NCBI GenBank assembly: GCA_002110485.1 | Contig: MOWL01000090.1 | Location: forward strand, 124,001 to 188,000 | Reading direction: 5' to 3' | DNA length: 64,000 bases | Source: Emergomyces orientalis | Lineage: Eukaryota > Ascomycota > Eurotiomycetes > Onygenales > Ajellomycetaceae | Part shown: one piece after another, positions 12,205-24,350 of the stretch | Numbering within the stretch: the first letter of the stretch is position 1 | How the letters are laid out: each line of letters begins with the position of its first letter | The notes under the pieces: model-generated | Database searches by the model: none | Seen by the model: only the letters and a program-made list of their open reading frames with translations | Told to the model about the DNA's origin: nothing | Position numbers and translations under genes: made by a program

Positions 12205-13096
12205 ATGGCTCCCTACCCCAAAAAGCGCAAACTGAGCGCTTCCAATTCCAACGCCGTACAGGAGATCCTTTTCGACCCCAGTGCGCGGGCGGAGTATCTG
12301 ACAGGTTTCCACAAGCGCAAGCTACAGCGCGCCAAGCACGCACAGGAGCATGCAGAAAAGAGAGCGAAGGAGGAGAAGAGGGAGCAGAGGCGGCGGGTTT
12401 GTATACCTTTTTTCTTTTCTTTTTCATATTCTTATTCTATTTACTTTTCGGAGGGACGTTATGTTTGATGCCGTGTTTACCAATTAATTATTAATTCTGC
12501 TGGAAAATAAATAGATACGAGAAGAGCGGCGGGCGGAATTCGAACGGGCCATCGCGGAGAATAGAACGGTGATGCGGGAGATTAGCCGTGCGGCGGCGGG
12601 GGAGAGTGCTTCTGATGACGAAGATGGTGATGAGGATAGTAATATGGACGAGGAGTGGGAAGGTATCCCCGAGCCGCCACCTGTCGATTACGAGGCGGAA
12701 TATATCGACGAAGATAAATACACAACAGTTACAGTCGAGGAGTTGGATGCTTCGCGTGAAGGATTGAGGAGGAAGGCCGATAAGGAGAATGATGAAGGAG
12801 ATGACGAAGAAAGTGACGATGGTGGGAAGAAGAAGAAGAAGGAGAAGGAGAAAGCAGACGAGGGTGAGGAAGGCCAGGAAGGCCAGGAAGATTCATCGAA
12901 AGCGAAGAAACGAGTGTGGACCAAGACGAACCCGAAGTATAAGAATAAGAATAATGAAAATGCGGATCGGTTGAAGAGTAATACGAAGAGGAAGAAGAAG
13001 AGTTTCCGGTATGAGAATAAATCTGAGCGGAAGGTTACGAAGTTCAAGGAGCGGGCGGGTGGGAAGAAGCGAGCGAGAGAGAGGAGGGCGGCCTGA
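12205..13096 (+). CDS. RRP17: Rrp17/NOL12-family ribosomal RNA-processing protein
   Basis: Nucleolar protein of the Rrp17/Nol12 family, which in yeast acts in 5'-end maturation of large-subunit rRNA. Two exons, 12205-12396 and 12515-13096, with intron 12397-12514 (GTTTGT...TAG), give 257 residues. The N-terminus holds the family signature: FDPSARAEYLTGFHKRKLQR at about residues 28-47, followed by a long charged coiled coil (KRAKEEKREQRRR, then IREERRAEFERA). The middle is acidic (residues about 90-125). The C-terminus is Lys/Arg-rich, as in nucleolar proteins. MAPYPKKRK at the start is a likely nuclear signal. The gene is convergent with tropomyosin, with about 420 bases between the stops. 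Confidence 0.88.
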
Positions 13097-13519
13097 TTTC
13101 GGTGAAATGTATCGACTTGACTTCATTTTAATTTGATGAAAATTAAATAAACAAGATATATTAAAACATATAAGAGTGTGGATTTTGGCAATCTGATAAA
13201 GAACATCGGGAGGTTAAGGGGACGACAATGAATCTCATTAAAGGGTCTATGTACCGCACTCGGGAAATAAATCATGCGTTGGAAAAATTGGGGGAATAAT
13301 ATAAAGGGAGAGGCATAAAACACGAGACACAAGAAAACAGCTTCAAGATCGGAACAGTGGGATTTTTTGGGGGGACTTTCTCTTCTTCTTTGATATTTAA
13401 ACCCGTGGTTTGGAAGAACGATCGCTTTCACGAATGGAGAGAAGTAACAAGACAAGAAACAAGAAAGAAACTTCTCGTCGTTGAAATAGATATATTTGTA
13501 TAAACCACGCACCCCCCCT
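13097..13519. other. Shared 3' region between RRP17 and tropomyosin
   Basis: Intergenic DNA between two convergent stop codons, AT-rich. It probably carries both 3' UTRs. I see no gene. Confidence 0.5.
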
Positions 13520-13751
13520 CTAGACACTGCCCATGAGAGTCTCCAGCTCCCGAAGCTCCCTCTGCAAATCTTCATATTTCTTGGCCATCTCCTCATACTT
13601 GGACTCCCATTGGTCACGGGAAGTCTCGAGAGCCTGGACCTTGCGCTCGTAGTGTCCAGCCTTGACGTCAGTTTGGCGGAGCCTATTTTGATAGCGGTGT
13701 TAGACATCCGTAAAAAGGTAAGATATTTCGAATAGAGAGAAGTCAAGGAAA

Positions 13752-13788
<37 letters not shown>

Positions 13789-14320
13789 ACACACTTCTCA
13801 TTCGTTTCACGGAGGGTCTTATCAGTCTCCTCCGCCTCCTCCTCGAGGAGCTGCAGGCGTCTTTGCAGAGACTCATTCTGTGTACCATGTTGGGCATTCT
13901 CAGTGGCAGACGCCTTGGCCTCCTTTAGATCAGTCTCAAGCTTCTCGACATCGCCTTCCAGCAGCTGGTTCCGGTGTGTGAGAGATTTAATTTCCTGCTC
14001 TTTTGCCAAATTCTCCTGCTCGAGAGCCTTGACCTTAGTCTGCAGCTCTTCGACCTTGGCGTGGGCATCGTCGGCCTCCAGGCGGAGGGTGTTCATTCTC
14101 TGTTTTTCCGAAGCAAATGGTCAGTGTCAGTTAAATATCGTTATTTAATTGAGGTAGAGAAGGCAGCAGAAACAACACCCCTCCTTTCCCACCCCTCCTT
14201 TTTCAGAAGTCAGATGCAATAAGTGGCGGGTTTGAGTGGAAGAGTATAGCTCTCGCACCAGCCCCGATGCTACCCCGCGGTAAACAGATGGGGAATACGG
14301 ACCTCCTTGATTCTATCCAT
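13520..14320 (-). CDS. TPM1: Tropomyosin
   Basis: Actin-binding coiled-coil protein that stabilises actin cables for polarised growth and cytokinesis. Three exons, 14303-14320 (only 18 nt, MDRIKE), 13795-14099 and 13520-13682, with introns of 203 and 112 nt. They give exactly 161 residues, the size of short fungal tropomyosins. The whole chain is a heptad coiled coil: RMNTLRLEADDAHAKVEELQ, then NQLLEGDVEKLE, then EEEAEETDKTLRETNEK. It ends with RELETLMGSV. The 5' mini-exon is supported because it supplies the conserved MDRIKE start and a GT donor in phase. Intron 2 contains a GA-rich microsatellite at 13752-13789. It is divergent from the securin gene. Confidence 0.93.
13752..13789. repeat. 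(GA)n microsatellite in tropomyosin intron 2
   Basis: About 38 bases of almost pure GA repeat (CT on the coding strand) lie inside the second intron. On the coding strand it forms a long pyrimidine stretch just after the donor. Confidence 0.85.
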
Positions 14321-14843
14321 TTTGAGGGATGTTTGGTGAGGGATTTGAGTTTAAGTTAAGTGAAGAGGGGATGGTAAAACAAGTGAGATCTCGCTCAACG
14401 AGAAAGACGAGCAAATAACGGGTGGATGGTTGGACCGTGGGTATAGAACGAGATAAGAGACAGGCAGTCAGGCAGAGGCAAAAGACACGAACAAGTTGAG
14501 GGATGTTATTGTTGGGTGAGAGGTTTAGCAAGTTTACCGTTTACAAGGTCCAAGGGGCCAATCATTAGCGGTGATGAATGCTCTTAGCGGCGGAATAGCG
14601 TGGAGTTCTGGCGGATTAGGTAAGGGGTTATGTAATTTAGCATGTTTCCCTGCCAACGAATTTATACCAAAACATTGAATATCAGGGTTACGTTACTCAG
14701 GGACGTCAACGAGGGATGAATCTCTCTAATCAGATACCATCACTCCTAACATTTAACTCTCCCAGAAAACTAAGTTATTACGGAATTATCTCCTTTGCAT
14801 TTGGTGGGAGAGGCCGCGGGTGTAATTAAGCCCACCACTCAAA
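14321..14843. promoter_or_regulatory. Bidirectional promoter region, tropomyosin / securin
   Basis: 523 bases between two divergent start codons, so it must hold both promoters. I could not pick out a convincing cell-cycle box by eye. Confidence 0.5.
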
Positions 14844-16386
14844 ATGTTAGCCGCAAGAGACCAAGAGAACCTTGTCCATGCCCATCAGAGGGTGGCTGCT
14901 TCAAAGCCTCTGAACCAGAGCACTAGACAGCTTCAGCCAAAGACTCCTGGAACTAGAGCACCAAAAACACCGTTTAAACTACAGCTAAATGACGAGAATA
15001 ACCATTTGGTCTTTGGAGGAGGAGGCGGTGGAGGGAAGAAGACGGGAAAGGGAAATAATAGACAGAATGAGAACCTCTTAAAGCCCGGGAAGGATGGGAA
15101 TACTGGTGGGAATGCATTTGTTACGCCTGTGGGTGAGTTTATCTTGATATTTTCTATATCTCAATTTTGTACCTTCGAAGCTGACTGCGTTTTTCTGGTA
15201 TAGCCCCGCAAAATCGTGCTCCCTTGGGGATGAAAACGACAAATGCAAAGGCGAACGCGTTCCAAACTCCAGCACTGCCCTTGGGTACATCCAAACCCAT
15301 CAAGTCTATAAAACGACCCTCTACAACTCGAAAATTGAAGCAGAATGGTCCGGAAGTCCAGCCAAGTCACCCAAAAGTGGTCACTGCAGAGGACGCTGAG
15401 GAGGATTTTCCAGATATTGAATACATGCCCCCTAAACCAACAGGTATTTACACACTCTCCCAATCCTTGAACACAAGCCGGGGTTTGTGTCTTATTATAT
15501 TATATTTTGAACAGCATTGCCAGACCCCCCCGAAGACATCCCCTACAACACCGACTTCCCACAATTCAAAGGCAAGAATCTCACGCGCGGGTGGCACAAG
15601 TTATTCGTCGATAACGAAGTCGGGGAAGATGGATTGACGCGCAAAGAGCGAGAAATGAAAGTAGAGCAGGAGGCATATGATAAGCGGATGGACGCTCTAA
15701 TCCAGGAGCAAGTCGATAACATGGAACTGCTGGGGATTAACGTCCGCCAGTTCCCTGACGAGCCGTGCGCTGAAGAGGTGGCTGCGGAGATCATGAGGAA
15801 ACGCGAGCAGAAACAACAGCCGGCTAAAAGGATCATTGTGGACCGGTCGGTTTCTACGGTCAAGTCACGCAATGCTGCGAGGATGCTGTCTCAGAAACCA
15901 CGGCCTGCTGTTGCTGTTGGTGCTGCTCCTATGCCAAAGCCCAAACCTAAGGCCAAGGCTAGCTCTGTACCAAAAATTAGATTCTCGTCTGGTTCCATTC
16001 GCCCCAAGAAACAACAGCAGCAACAGCAAACCACGTCGAACCCGTCAACAATGCGCCATGCGGCTGCCACGGCCAGCTCACGGACTACAGTTGGATATTC
16101 CAGAGGACGAAGGGTATCATCTAATTTACGTCAGAAGACTGATACTATTAAACAACAGAGTACTAGTCAGGCAACCTCGAGCTCAAACCCGGCGGATATC
16201 CTTTCCCCATCCAGATATATGGAGTTACACGGCAGCCCGCCGTTTGGGAGCGAGATGTGGTCGCGGTGCAAGGCTGCGGGGTTATTTGATTCTGACGACG
16301 CCGCTGATACATTTTTTCATGAAGAGGAGATCCTATCGTTCCCCATGGAAGATGAGGAGGCTGCGAATTTCCAGCTTACCTTGTAA
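14844..16386 (+). CDS. cut2: Securin (Cut2 type), separase inhibitor
   Basis: Anaphase inhibitor that binds separase until APC/C destroys it. Exons 14844-15132, 15204-15443 and 15515-16386, with two 71-nt introns, give 466 residues. Features in order: an N-terminal RDQENLV, KTPGTRAPKTPFK, GGNAFVTPV, then NRAPLGMKT, which matches the RAPLG destruction-box region of fission-yeast Cut2. Next comes AEEDFPDIEYMPPKP; the DIEYMPP core is the separase-binding pseudosubstrate-like motif of Cut2. A middle region rich in charged helices (GLTRKEREMKVEQEAYDKRM) and a basic, Ser/Gln-rich region follow. The acidic C-terminus (DSDDAADTFFHEEEILSFP) resembles securin tails. Securins diverge fast, so the call rests on these short motifs and their order. 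Confidence 0.8.
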
Positions 16387-17426
16387 ACTTTCATTTGTTC
16401 TTTAATAATATGTATTCTTTTTCTAAGCATGCGAATTGGGTATTGGGGTGGGGTCACTCTTGTGAGTATTTAGGCGTCGGATGGACTTCGGGACTTCTGG
16501 CGTTCTTTTTCTCTTTTTTTTTTGGGTTGGCAGTGCTACAGATGGACTTGCATGTTATAATATTATATCCCGAGGGGGGGGGGATGTATTTATTCGGAGG
16601 AATTGGTTCTTTTTCGTGCGATATCATCATATTGAATCAGAGTGATTGTACTCCACAGCGGGGTGGGGGGTACAGCCTTACTTAAATTTCAGCAGGAAAA
16701 ATGAAGCAATAGAGAGAACAGAGCAGAGCAGAGCAGAAGGCATGAGTATGTGCATTTAAAAACACATTCATTACTCCTGGATTATCTTATGGATACCGCT
16801 TTTACGTAAGGATTTATCGAGAAGAACGAGAGTAAGTTTCCGCCTCCTCACCATCCAGCCACAGATCTAGATCTGCAACAGGGGGGATATGCATGAATAT
16901 AGTTATAGCTAGACTGCCCAGTCTGGCAACGTAATTGAGAGAGCCGATACGTTTGGTTTTAATATTAATTGTTTCGGGTTGTTTTTCGTATGTAGGATTG
17001 GGCAGTTGAAGCCAGATAATCCGAAATAATATTTACCTGCAGCGAAGCACCGCAAAAAACTCTCGTATTCAGCTGGGGTTTGTTCCTGGATTCCGAGGAT
17101 TTTAACCGTTCTATTGTTTTATTAATGTTTTATTGTTCCATTGTCGTCATATCTGTTTTTATTTGTTGAGGCCCTGTCCTGCCCCTAGCGTCAACCAAGG
17201 CCTCCGACCTGCTGCTTGGCCAATCCCCACATGCTGCTGTGCAGTGTCTGTCCCCTATATTAATTAGTGTGGTGGCCCCGTACCTTGCTCCAACATTTGT
17301 TTGGGAGCTAACCTCACCTTTTATTCTGCATCTTCGTCTTCCTTCTCTCCTCTTCTCCTGTTCTTCTCTCTCCACTCTCCCCCGATTCCCTCTCTACCCA
17401 TCCCCCTCCAATCCAGAAACACAATC
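16387..17426. other. Intergenic region upstream of sphingolipid methyltransferase
   Basis: No gene seen. The last ~90 bases before the start codon at 17427 are strongly CT-rich, a common feature of highly expressed fungal promoters and leaders. Confidence 0.5.
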
Positions 17427-19222
17427 ATGGCGAGAGCTCACTCCGAGTCCCCTGAGGGCTTCGAGTTCATCGAGACTCCCGCTGCCCCATCCCCAGCTCC
17501 CCCGTCAGACAGCTGTGGTGTGCGGACCACGTCGGTGAGTTTAAGTCCTTATTATTTCATCTCAATTCCCAATCAATTGGCTCTGCAAATACACATACAT
17601 CCATCTCTCTACAAACTCCCAGTTCTGTCCTTTCAATTGCTCAATTCTAATTTTGTAGTATCCCACCATAAAAAATGCCCCCTTGCCAGCCGACGGCGCC
17701 GGAAGCGACAGTTTCTCCAATATCCTCCTCATCTCCCTCCTAATCCTAGTCCCAGCTTACTTCGCCCGCCAAACCGGTGGGGGACTGTACACAACCATCT
17801 TCTTCGCTCTCTTCACTTCCATCCCAATCCTCATGGTCTTCTGGTCCGTAGCCTCTTCCATCTCGCCTCGCAAGAACGAGAAGGCCAAATACCCCGGCCG
17901 CCCCGTCGAGCACTACCTGCACTTCCACAACGAGCATGACCGCGCCAGATATCATGGAAAGAGCAAGATCCCTATGGAGACCTTCCATGAAATGTACTTC
18001 GACGGTGCTGTGGATTTCAAGGGCGATTGTCTCGAGGCGATGGAGTATCGCCATGATTGGGCCGCTTTCCGCTTTACGATGAGTTTGTATAAGTACTTTT
18101 TGACCGGCATGATTCCGGAGGTTATTATGCATACTCGCAGTCAAGGTATTTCCTAAATTTCTTTAAATATACATAATATACTAACACTGCATAGATGAGG
18201 AACAAGTCCGTGGCCATTATGATCGCGGCGACGACTTCTACGGCTGGTTCCTTGGCCCACGCATGATCTACACCTCTGGCATCATCAGTGACATCAACAA
18301 GGAGGAAAGCCTCGAGCAACTCCAGGACAACAAACTCGCCGTCGTCTGCGAAAAGATCCAGATCAAGCCCGGTGACACGATGCTGGACCTAGGCAGTGGC
18401 TGGGGCACTCTCGCCAAATACGCCAGCGTGCACTACGGTGGCCACGTCACCGGTATCACTCTCGGCCGCAACCAGACTAAATGGGGCAACGACGCCCTCC
18501 GCAAGGCCGGCATCGAGGAATCCCAAAGCCGCATCGTCTGCTCTGACTACCGTGACTCCCCCGTCGTGCCTGGTGGGTACAACAAGATCACTTGTCTCGA
18601 GATGGCCGAGCACGTCGGCGTGCGCCACCTGGCCTCCTTCTTCTCGCAGGTCTGCGACATGTTGAATGACGATGGTGTTTTCTTCTTGCAGATTGCCGGT
18701 CTGCGCAAGTCATGGCAATACGAGGATCTGATCTGGGGATTGTTCATGAACAAGTATATTTTCCCTGGTGCAGACGCTAGTACGCCGCTCGGTTTCGTCA
18801 TTGATAGGCTTGAAGGCGCTGGGTTTGAAATTAAGTCCATCGACACCGTTGGCGTGCATTATTCCGCGACGTTGTGGAGATGGTATCGGAACTGGGTTGC
18901 TAATAAGGATAAGGTGGAAGCCAAATATGGCAAGAGATGGTACAGAGTATGTTCCCTCCCTTCCTCTCTGACATCTGGAACCCCTACAGAGAAGCAAAAC
19001 TAAAACCCCTAGATCTGGGAATACTTCCTCGCCTACTCAACTATCATCTCGCGCCAGGGCAGTGCTACCTGCTGGCAAATCGTCGCTGTGAAGAACATCA
19101 ACTCCACGCACCGCATCGAGGGCGTCCCGTCGCAGTTCGCCCTGGCTGGCGCTCGTGAGGCGAGCGTGAAGACAATTGGCAATGGATCTGTGCCGTCGGC
19201 TCATTTGCCTTCTAAGGCGTGA
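17427..19222 (+). CDS. Sphingolipid C9-methyltransferase
   Basis: S-adenosylmethionine-dependent enzyme that methylates C9 of the sphingoid base of fungal glucosylceramide. Exons 17427-17534, 17659-18145, 18195-18946 and 19013-19222 give 518 residues, normal for the family. Two hydrophobic segments (FSNILLISLLILVPAYFA and FFALFTSIPILMVFWSVA) anchor it to the membrane. The CFA-synthase-like catalytic domain follows: GHYDRGDDFYGWFLG, the SAM-binding glycine loop LDLGSGWGTLAKYA, VTGITLGRNQ and CLEMAEHVG. The C-terminus has HYSATLWRWYRNW. The splice at 18146-18194 restores the SQDEEQVRGHYDRG junction. Fungi often have two paralogues of this enzyme; which one this is cannot be told here. Confidence 0.93.
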
Positions 19223-20405
19223 GCGTGAGCGTTGTAGGTCTTGATTGAGGTATGTTGTGTTGGTAGGATGAGGTGGCTGTGCTTGTGATGTGTCGGGAAT
19301 GTATGGGGTAAGGGAGAGAGATATTGAGAGATTAGAAAGGAGGAAGGAAAGAACGAAGGAAAATAGGGGGATATAATGGGGGGAAATAGAAAAGAACAGA
19401 ACAGACCAGGGAATACATAGGGGGAGGAGAGAAAAAAAACCACATGCGCTCGCCGTATTAAAAAGAAAATGGGAGGAAAGACAGGCAAGACAAGGCAAGG
19501 CATGTATGTCATTTATATCTTCATTCAAGTTAACCCCGGCATGACAGTTGATTTTTCTATTTTTTTGTCTTCAAACATTTTTTTCGTCGTTTATTGAAAA
19601 CGAGGCGACTACCCTTTTGACTTCTTCACTTCCTACATACCAACTCCCTATACGCGCCTCGCCACTACTACACCCCTGATAGAGTTTTGCCCGGTATCTG
19701 AGATTTGATTTGAGTTGGGTTCTATACATTTTCATGTTTTGTCGATGAGAGTACCTAGAATAATCCAATTGGGTATACATAGAGTCATATATATCAGTTT
19801 GTTTGCTGTTCTAGTTTGGGGAGCCACTGATATGGATTTAATCAGAGATTTATATCTTTTTCGCCGTAAGAGGAGGCGAAGGGGATGAAGAAGATTTCTT
19901 GATCCAATTTGCATGAGATAGAGTGAATGGTATTAATTAATTAATTGGATTCTATTTATTTCATTAATTAAATGCGTTTTGGTCGTGGATGTTAAAATGT
20001 AAGTGTGGCCCTAGCACTGATGATTGTAATTTATACAGAGATTGAATATCCGTAGGGAAGGTCTAATTGCTAAAGAATAATGTATCTGTTCCTGATAAAC
20101 CAGGCTTTGTTTGGTCAAGAGAGTAGATCTGTACTTACAGTGCTGTAGTTATAAATAGTTGCATGATGTTGCAGATTTTGAAGTCTGCAGCTGATGAGTT
20201 GAAATAAATTAAGTACGAGGACTTGGTGCCAAGACCCACCATGTCGTCAACTCAACCTTGAAGCAACTTTCCATCCAAAACACAGAGACATCTCAAGCTT
20301 CAAGCTCCAACATCTTTAACAAACCAATTTACACTTACCTTAATCCTTACACACCCGCAACCACGACAGCTACACCCAGCTGCCTTGCCCTCAGCAGCAA
20401 TAACC
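19223..20405. other. Intergenic region upstream of BIG1
   Basis: No gene seen. It contains purine-rich sequence just after the methyltransferase stop and AT-rich sequence further on (TTAATTAATTAATT near 19930). Confidence 0.45.
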
Positions 20406-21756
20406 ATGTGGATCAACGGGCTTGGGCTCTTCGCTCTCGCATCAGTAACAGTAACAGCTGTCGACGCCTTCAAAGACACATCGCCCTTCTTCCTCTTCTC
20501 TACACACGAGTAAGTTTAGCCCTCCCATACCGTAACATCTACGATCCTTTCCTTGTACAAGATAATTGACAATCCATTAATCAAATGCACACAGAACCCC
20601 CCTCCCCTCCCGCCAACTCGAATCCGCGGCTTCCCTCTCCGCCTCCGTTTCCGCTCCCCTGAAATCCTGTCCCGCAGCCACCTACATCCTCATCTCGCAA
20701 CCGGGCGTACATGCGCGCGACTATAACTCTGGCAATGCGGCGCCACAGTTACGGCGTCGGGTGCTGAAGCTAGATGAGGAGGTGAAGGGGAGTTTTGCGG
20801 TTAGTGAAGTGGTGGGTAGGTTGGATGTGGATGCTTTGCAGGGTGTTTTGGAGAAAGAGTGTGGGGTGGAGGCTGTGAGGGTCGATGGGTCGGGTGAGTT
20901 TGCGTTTTTTATTTTATTTTATTTTATTTTACACCCTGTTGTTGTTCCGGTATTTGTTGTATCGGGAGATGAAGCAAGTGCTAATCATTGATTGAACTGG
21001 GGGAATAGGCGGAGCACCTCAGGCATACACGAACAAGCCGCACGTTATCAGGGTTAATTTCGCCAGCGCAGCTACGGACTCGAATAGGTCTGAACAGCTC
21101 GCCAAGAATGGTGGGTTATCCAAAAAGAGATAAATATAATAAAAATTAAAGGGATCCTTTGCAAGATGCGGGATATGAGACTGAATGTATATAACCACCC
21201 TTTTAGATGAATTCCTGGGAGCCATCCTCGACCGCCTCCCATCGCGCGATTACACAGTGCTATATACTACGACTCCCAGAAAATATACCCCCGAGGATAT
21301 CGAACTAGAAGAGCCAGCACTATACAACGAGATCGACGCGGATATCTACCAGAACCCGCTGCGGATGGGTATGAAGCGGGACAACATGCCGCATTCGCAT
21401 TCGCGCCGTGATGGCGATGATGACGGTGACGGTGATAGTAATGATGACGATGAGGAACAGTGGAGGAATCTGCCTTTGTTTGAGAAGTACCAGTTTCTTA
21501 GTCCAGGTGCGTTAAGTTCCAGCGACCTTGCCTCTTTATTGTCCTATGGTCGGTCTGGGATATATATCTATTCCCGTGTTATATCTGACTGAAACGCTGT
21601 CGTATCTCTCTCACAGGGATATTCATGGGTCTGATGGCCGGTTTATTATTCGCCGTGATCATCTACGTTGGCCTTTCCGCCCTCTTAAGCTTGAAGGTGT
21701 CCTATGCTGCGTTTGAGAAAGATAATAGCCCCGCGGCGGTCAAGAAGCAACAATAG
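20406..21756 (+). CDS. BIG1: BIG1, ER protein of beta-1,6-glucan synthesis
   Basis: Type I ER membrane protein needed for beta-1,6-glucan in the fungal cell wall, related to the V-ATPase accessory subunit Ac45 group. Five exons: 20406-20509, 20595-20893, 21009-21110, 21207-21506 and 21617-21756, giving 314 residues. Features: a signal peptide (MWINGLGLFALASVTVTAVDA), the early motif DTSPFFLFST, an internal acidic Asp-rich stretch (DGDDDGDGDSNDDDEE), and the diagnostic C-terminus SPGIFMGLMAGLLFAVII, a membrane helix followed by LLSLKVSYAAFEKD. A short cytosolic tail ends in KKQQ. The Asp-rich stretch may be a species-specific expansion. All splice phases join into one frame. Confidence 0.9.
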
Positions 21757-23294
21757 TTTTTATCCTTTTCCATTTTTCCCATTTTTCCCATTTTTCCCTT
21801 GTTTTCATCTGTTATTTCTCTTTCTTCCTCTTTTAAATGGGGAAGGTACCTGGTGTTCTTATTTTTTTCATCTGTGTCATTCATATTCTGTTCTGGTTTG
21901 CGTTCTGTGCATCTTTTATTTTTAACTCTGACAGATCGGGGGTTACTCTTTCTTTCTTGTCTTTGATATTCCATATACTATTTCATCTGGCTGATGTTTC
22001 ATTTTGCTTTCCCTCTTTCTACAGGCTTTTCTCGATTTGGGCTGGTTTTATAAACAATGCAATATTTACTCATTGGACATGTTTGTTTATTTTATTATTT
22101 TTTTCGCTGGACGAATCAAAGCCATGAAATTCTTCGTTTGACACAGAAATATGCACTCCTCCTGGAGTACATAAATTTACATCTAACCCAAACAGCGTGA
22201 GGGCATGGATACACGCAATACGCAACACGATACCACCAGATGTTACCCTTAAATAGATTTTTTGTTGAAGGCGATTCAGGTCTTTTGTACGGTACATGAA
22301 AGAGTTCTTTGCTCATGGTGCTGGGGCAGGATGGACACTAGAGATGGCAAGCTAATTTTCGTCATGTAGGAGAAACACTGCACCGTCTCTACAATATCTG
22401 ATTGGCCCCGGGTTTAATGTATTTAGATCAGTTGATCAGTGGCGAAAAGAGCGAAAAAAAAAAAAAAAAAAAAAAAAACTCGAGAGCAAAAAATAGCGTA
22501 CTGGGTTGGCACTTTTTGTCTACTACTATGTAAAACACTGCGCGCATACAATCTGCTAGATTCCTAGGTACCTAGGTATCTATTTGAATTAACAATATAA
22601 AGCTACTAGGAAATGTAAAAATCAATTAACTTTCCTTTTTTGGGAGGAGAAACTCTAAATCACGTGAAGCTTCTCTTTTCGGTCTGGCCATGTCCAGATA
22701 TCTTGGCAACTATTCCTTTTGAAGCATTAATCCCCACTTCTTAACTCTTCTCCAGCCAATCACAGCCCGGTTAAGCGAAACCCGCCTACCTGGGTACGGG
22801 CGACAAACAACATCCGACCTTGAGCCTCATTTTGTGTCTGCTTCATCATCTTCAAAATCTCTCTCCGCTGAACTCCGCCCTTCTCTTGTTCTTCTGCGAG
22901 TCCGCTCATTTCGTATTTTTATCTACGTACGGCTCTCTATTCTCTTTTATTCTCCGTCGAGCTCACAGTCATCACTCTGTTTTTCGTTTGTTTACCCCCC
23001 TATTTTGCCCACATCTCCTGCCCTTCCTCTCAAAGACCCTTCGCCAACCACCGGGCGCACGTCGCAAACTCGGAGATTGTTTCGATAGATAAGAGAGAAG
23101 TGTTTATCCGCTGCTATAATAATACCGATCGGGCCGTCGATACTTCCTTTGTACTGCCCAACTCGCTGCGTGAACTCCGTGATACTCTGCATTGGTGACA
23201 GTCTTGCAATTTGATATTGGCCGCTCGACTGGGTTAAGAACACTCAACAAGCCCTATTTTTGTTGGTTGGCGGGTTTCTTGAGCCTCATCGATC
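21757..23294. other. Intergenic region upstream of the CSI2-like gene
   Basis: No gene supported. It holds repeated CCCATTTTT units just after the BIG1 stop (about 21771-21800) and a 25-base A-run at 22454-22478. The ~450 bases before the CSI2-like start are CT-rich, probably promoter and 5' leader. Confidence 0.45.
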
Positions 23295-24350
23295 ATGAGA
23301 CGCTCGCGGGGACTGGCCTCGAGGCCACTCCTGCTCCTTGTGCTGTTTTTGTGTCTTGTGGTCCTGGTTGGCAAAGTGGGAGCGCAGGTCCCCGAAGACC
23401 CGGAGGATGATGAAGATCCACGACCACGACCAACAAATAATAATCCAAGACCACCTCCCACAAGGACAGATGACCCCAGACCAAGCCGCACTGACCCCCC
23501 CAAAACTGAAGAGAGCAAGTCAGAAGAAACTGAGAAACCGACGGAAACCGAAACCGGTACTCTGCCTCCACTTACAACAGAGGCCCCTACGACTACCAGC
23601 GAGTCCCCCAACCTGCCCTCAATAACTGATGATTCCCCACTGTCCCTCCCTCCGCTATTCAAAATACCCACCCCGCAAGTGCCCCCAGCTGCTGGTGCTC
23701 CATATCGCCAAGTCTCAAACCTCCCAGAAGGCACCATCTTCATAGCCGTGGGGGCCGCCCTCGGTCTTTTCGGTCTGATAGTATTCCTATGGCGAGCGCT
23801 GGTAGCCTGGTCCATCAACCGCTCCGTTCGCCGCGCAGCAACCCGTCCAAACCAGACTGATTCAACCGCCGCGCTGCTCAACAAGCGGAAATCCGGCGTC
23901 TACCGCCAGCCAGCCGCTGGCGCATCTATGTCTATGGAGAAGATGGGTGGTAACGGCGCACGCCATTCCGGATTACCACCACGAACCCATACACCGACCT
24001 CCAGCCTCTTTTTCTCCCCAACAGCCGGTGCGGGTATGCATACGAGTGGCAACAGGGGCTCCGGCTACCTCCCCGCCGGATACTATGCCGCAGGCTCCGC
24101 CGCCGCCCCCGGGCAATCGATAGGTCTCTCACCGCTCGGCCCGCAGACGCAGGCGTACGGCCGCACGAGATCTACGGGTGGTCCCAGCCCGCCTGCCTCG
24201 CCCAGTCTCGCCCCAACAAGTCGTGGTGGCGGCCATGAGCAGAGCTATCCGTCAACCAGCAGTATAAATCTGTCTGCTGCGCCACAGGGGCGGGCGCCAA
24301 GTGCGTATCTGGAGGATTTGTTTGAGAATCATCATCCACCTGGTCGATGA
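23295..24350 (+). CDS. CSI2: CSI2-like single-pass membrane protein
   Basis: Single exon, 351 residues. An N-terminal signal peptide (RPLLLLVLFLCLVVLVGKVGA) is followed by about 110 residues rich in Pro, Asp, Glu and Thr, a likely O-glycosylated outer stretch. A single membrane helix follows at about residues 150-172 (TIFIAVGAALGLFGLIVFLW). After it come a basic WSINRSVRRA and a cytosolic low-complexity Ser/Gly/Pro-rich tail ending in AYLEDLFENHHPPGR. The layout and the YRQV...PEGTIFIAVG junction match fungal CSI2-type proteins, which in yeast are linked to chitin synthesis or the vacuole. The function is not well known; the family call is from memory of this architecture. Confidence 0.72.
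   Translation: MRRSRGLASRPLLLLVLFLCLVVLVGKVGAQVPEDPEDDEDPRPRPTNNNPRPPPTRTDDPRPSRTDPPKTEESKSEETEKPTETETGTLPPLTTEAPTTTSESPNLPSITDDSPLSLPPLFKIPTPQVPPAAGAPYRQVSNLPEGTIFIAVGAALGLFGLIVFLWRALVAWSINRSVRRAATRPNQTDSTAALLNKRKSGVYRQPAAGASMSMEKMGGNGARHSGLPPRTHTPTSSLFFSPTAGAGMHTSGNRGSGYLPAGYYAAGSAAAPGQSIGLSPLGPQTQAYGRTRSTGGPSPPASPSLAPTSRGGGHEQSYPSTSSINLSAAPQGRAPSAYLEDLFENHHPPGR

Noticed and set aside
12688..13126. Frames antisense to RRP17 (Ser/Phe-rich or Leu/Ile-rich)
   Set aside because: They arise from the Glu/Lys-rich coding strand of RRP17.
23234..23884. 216-codon frame antisense to the CSI2-like gene
   Set aside because: It mirrors the Pro/Thr-rich codons of the sense gene, giving Gly/Ser/Val runs, and lacks any domain.
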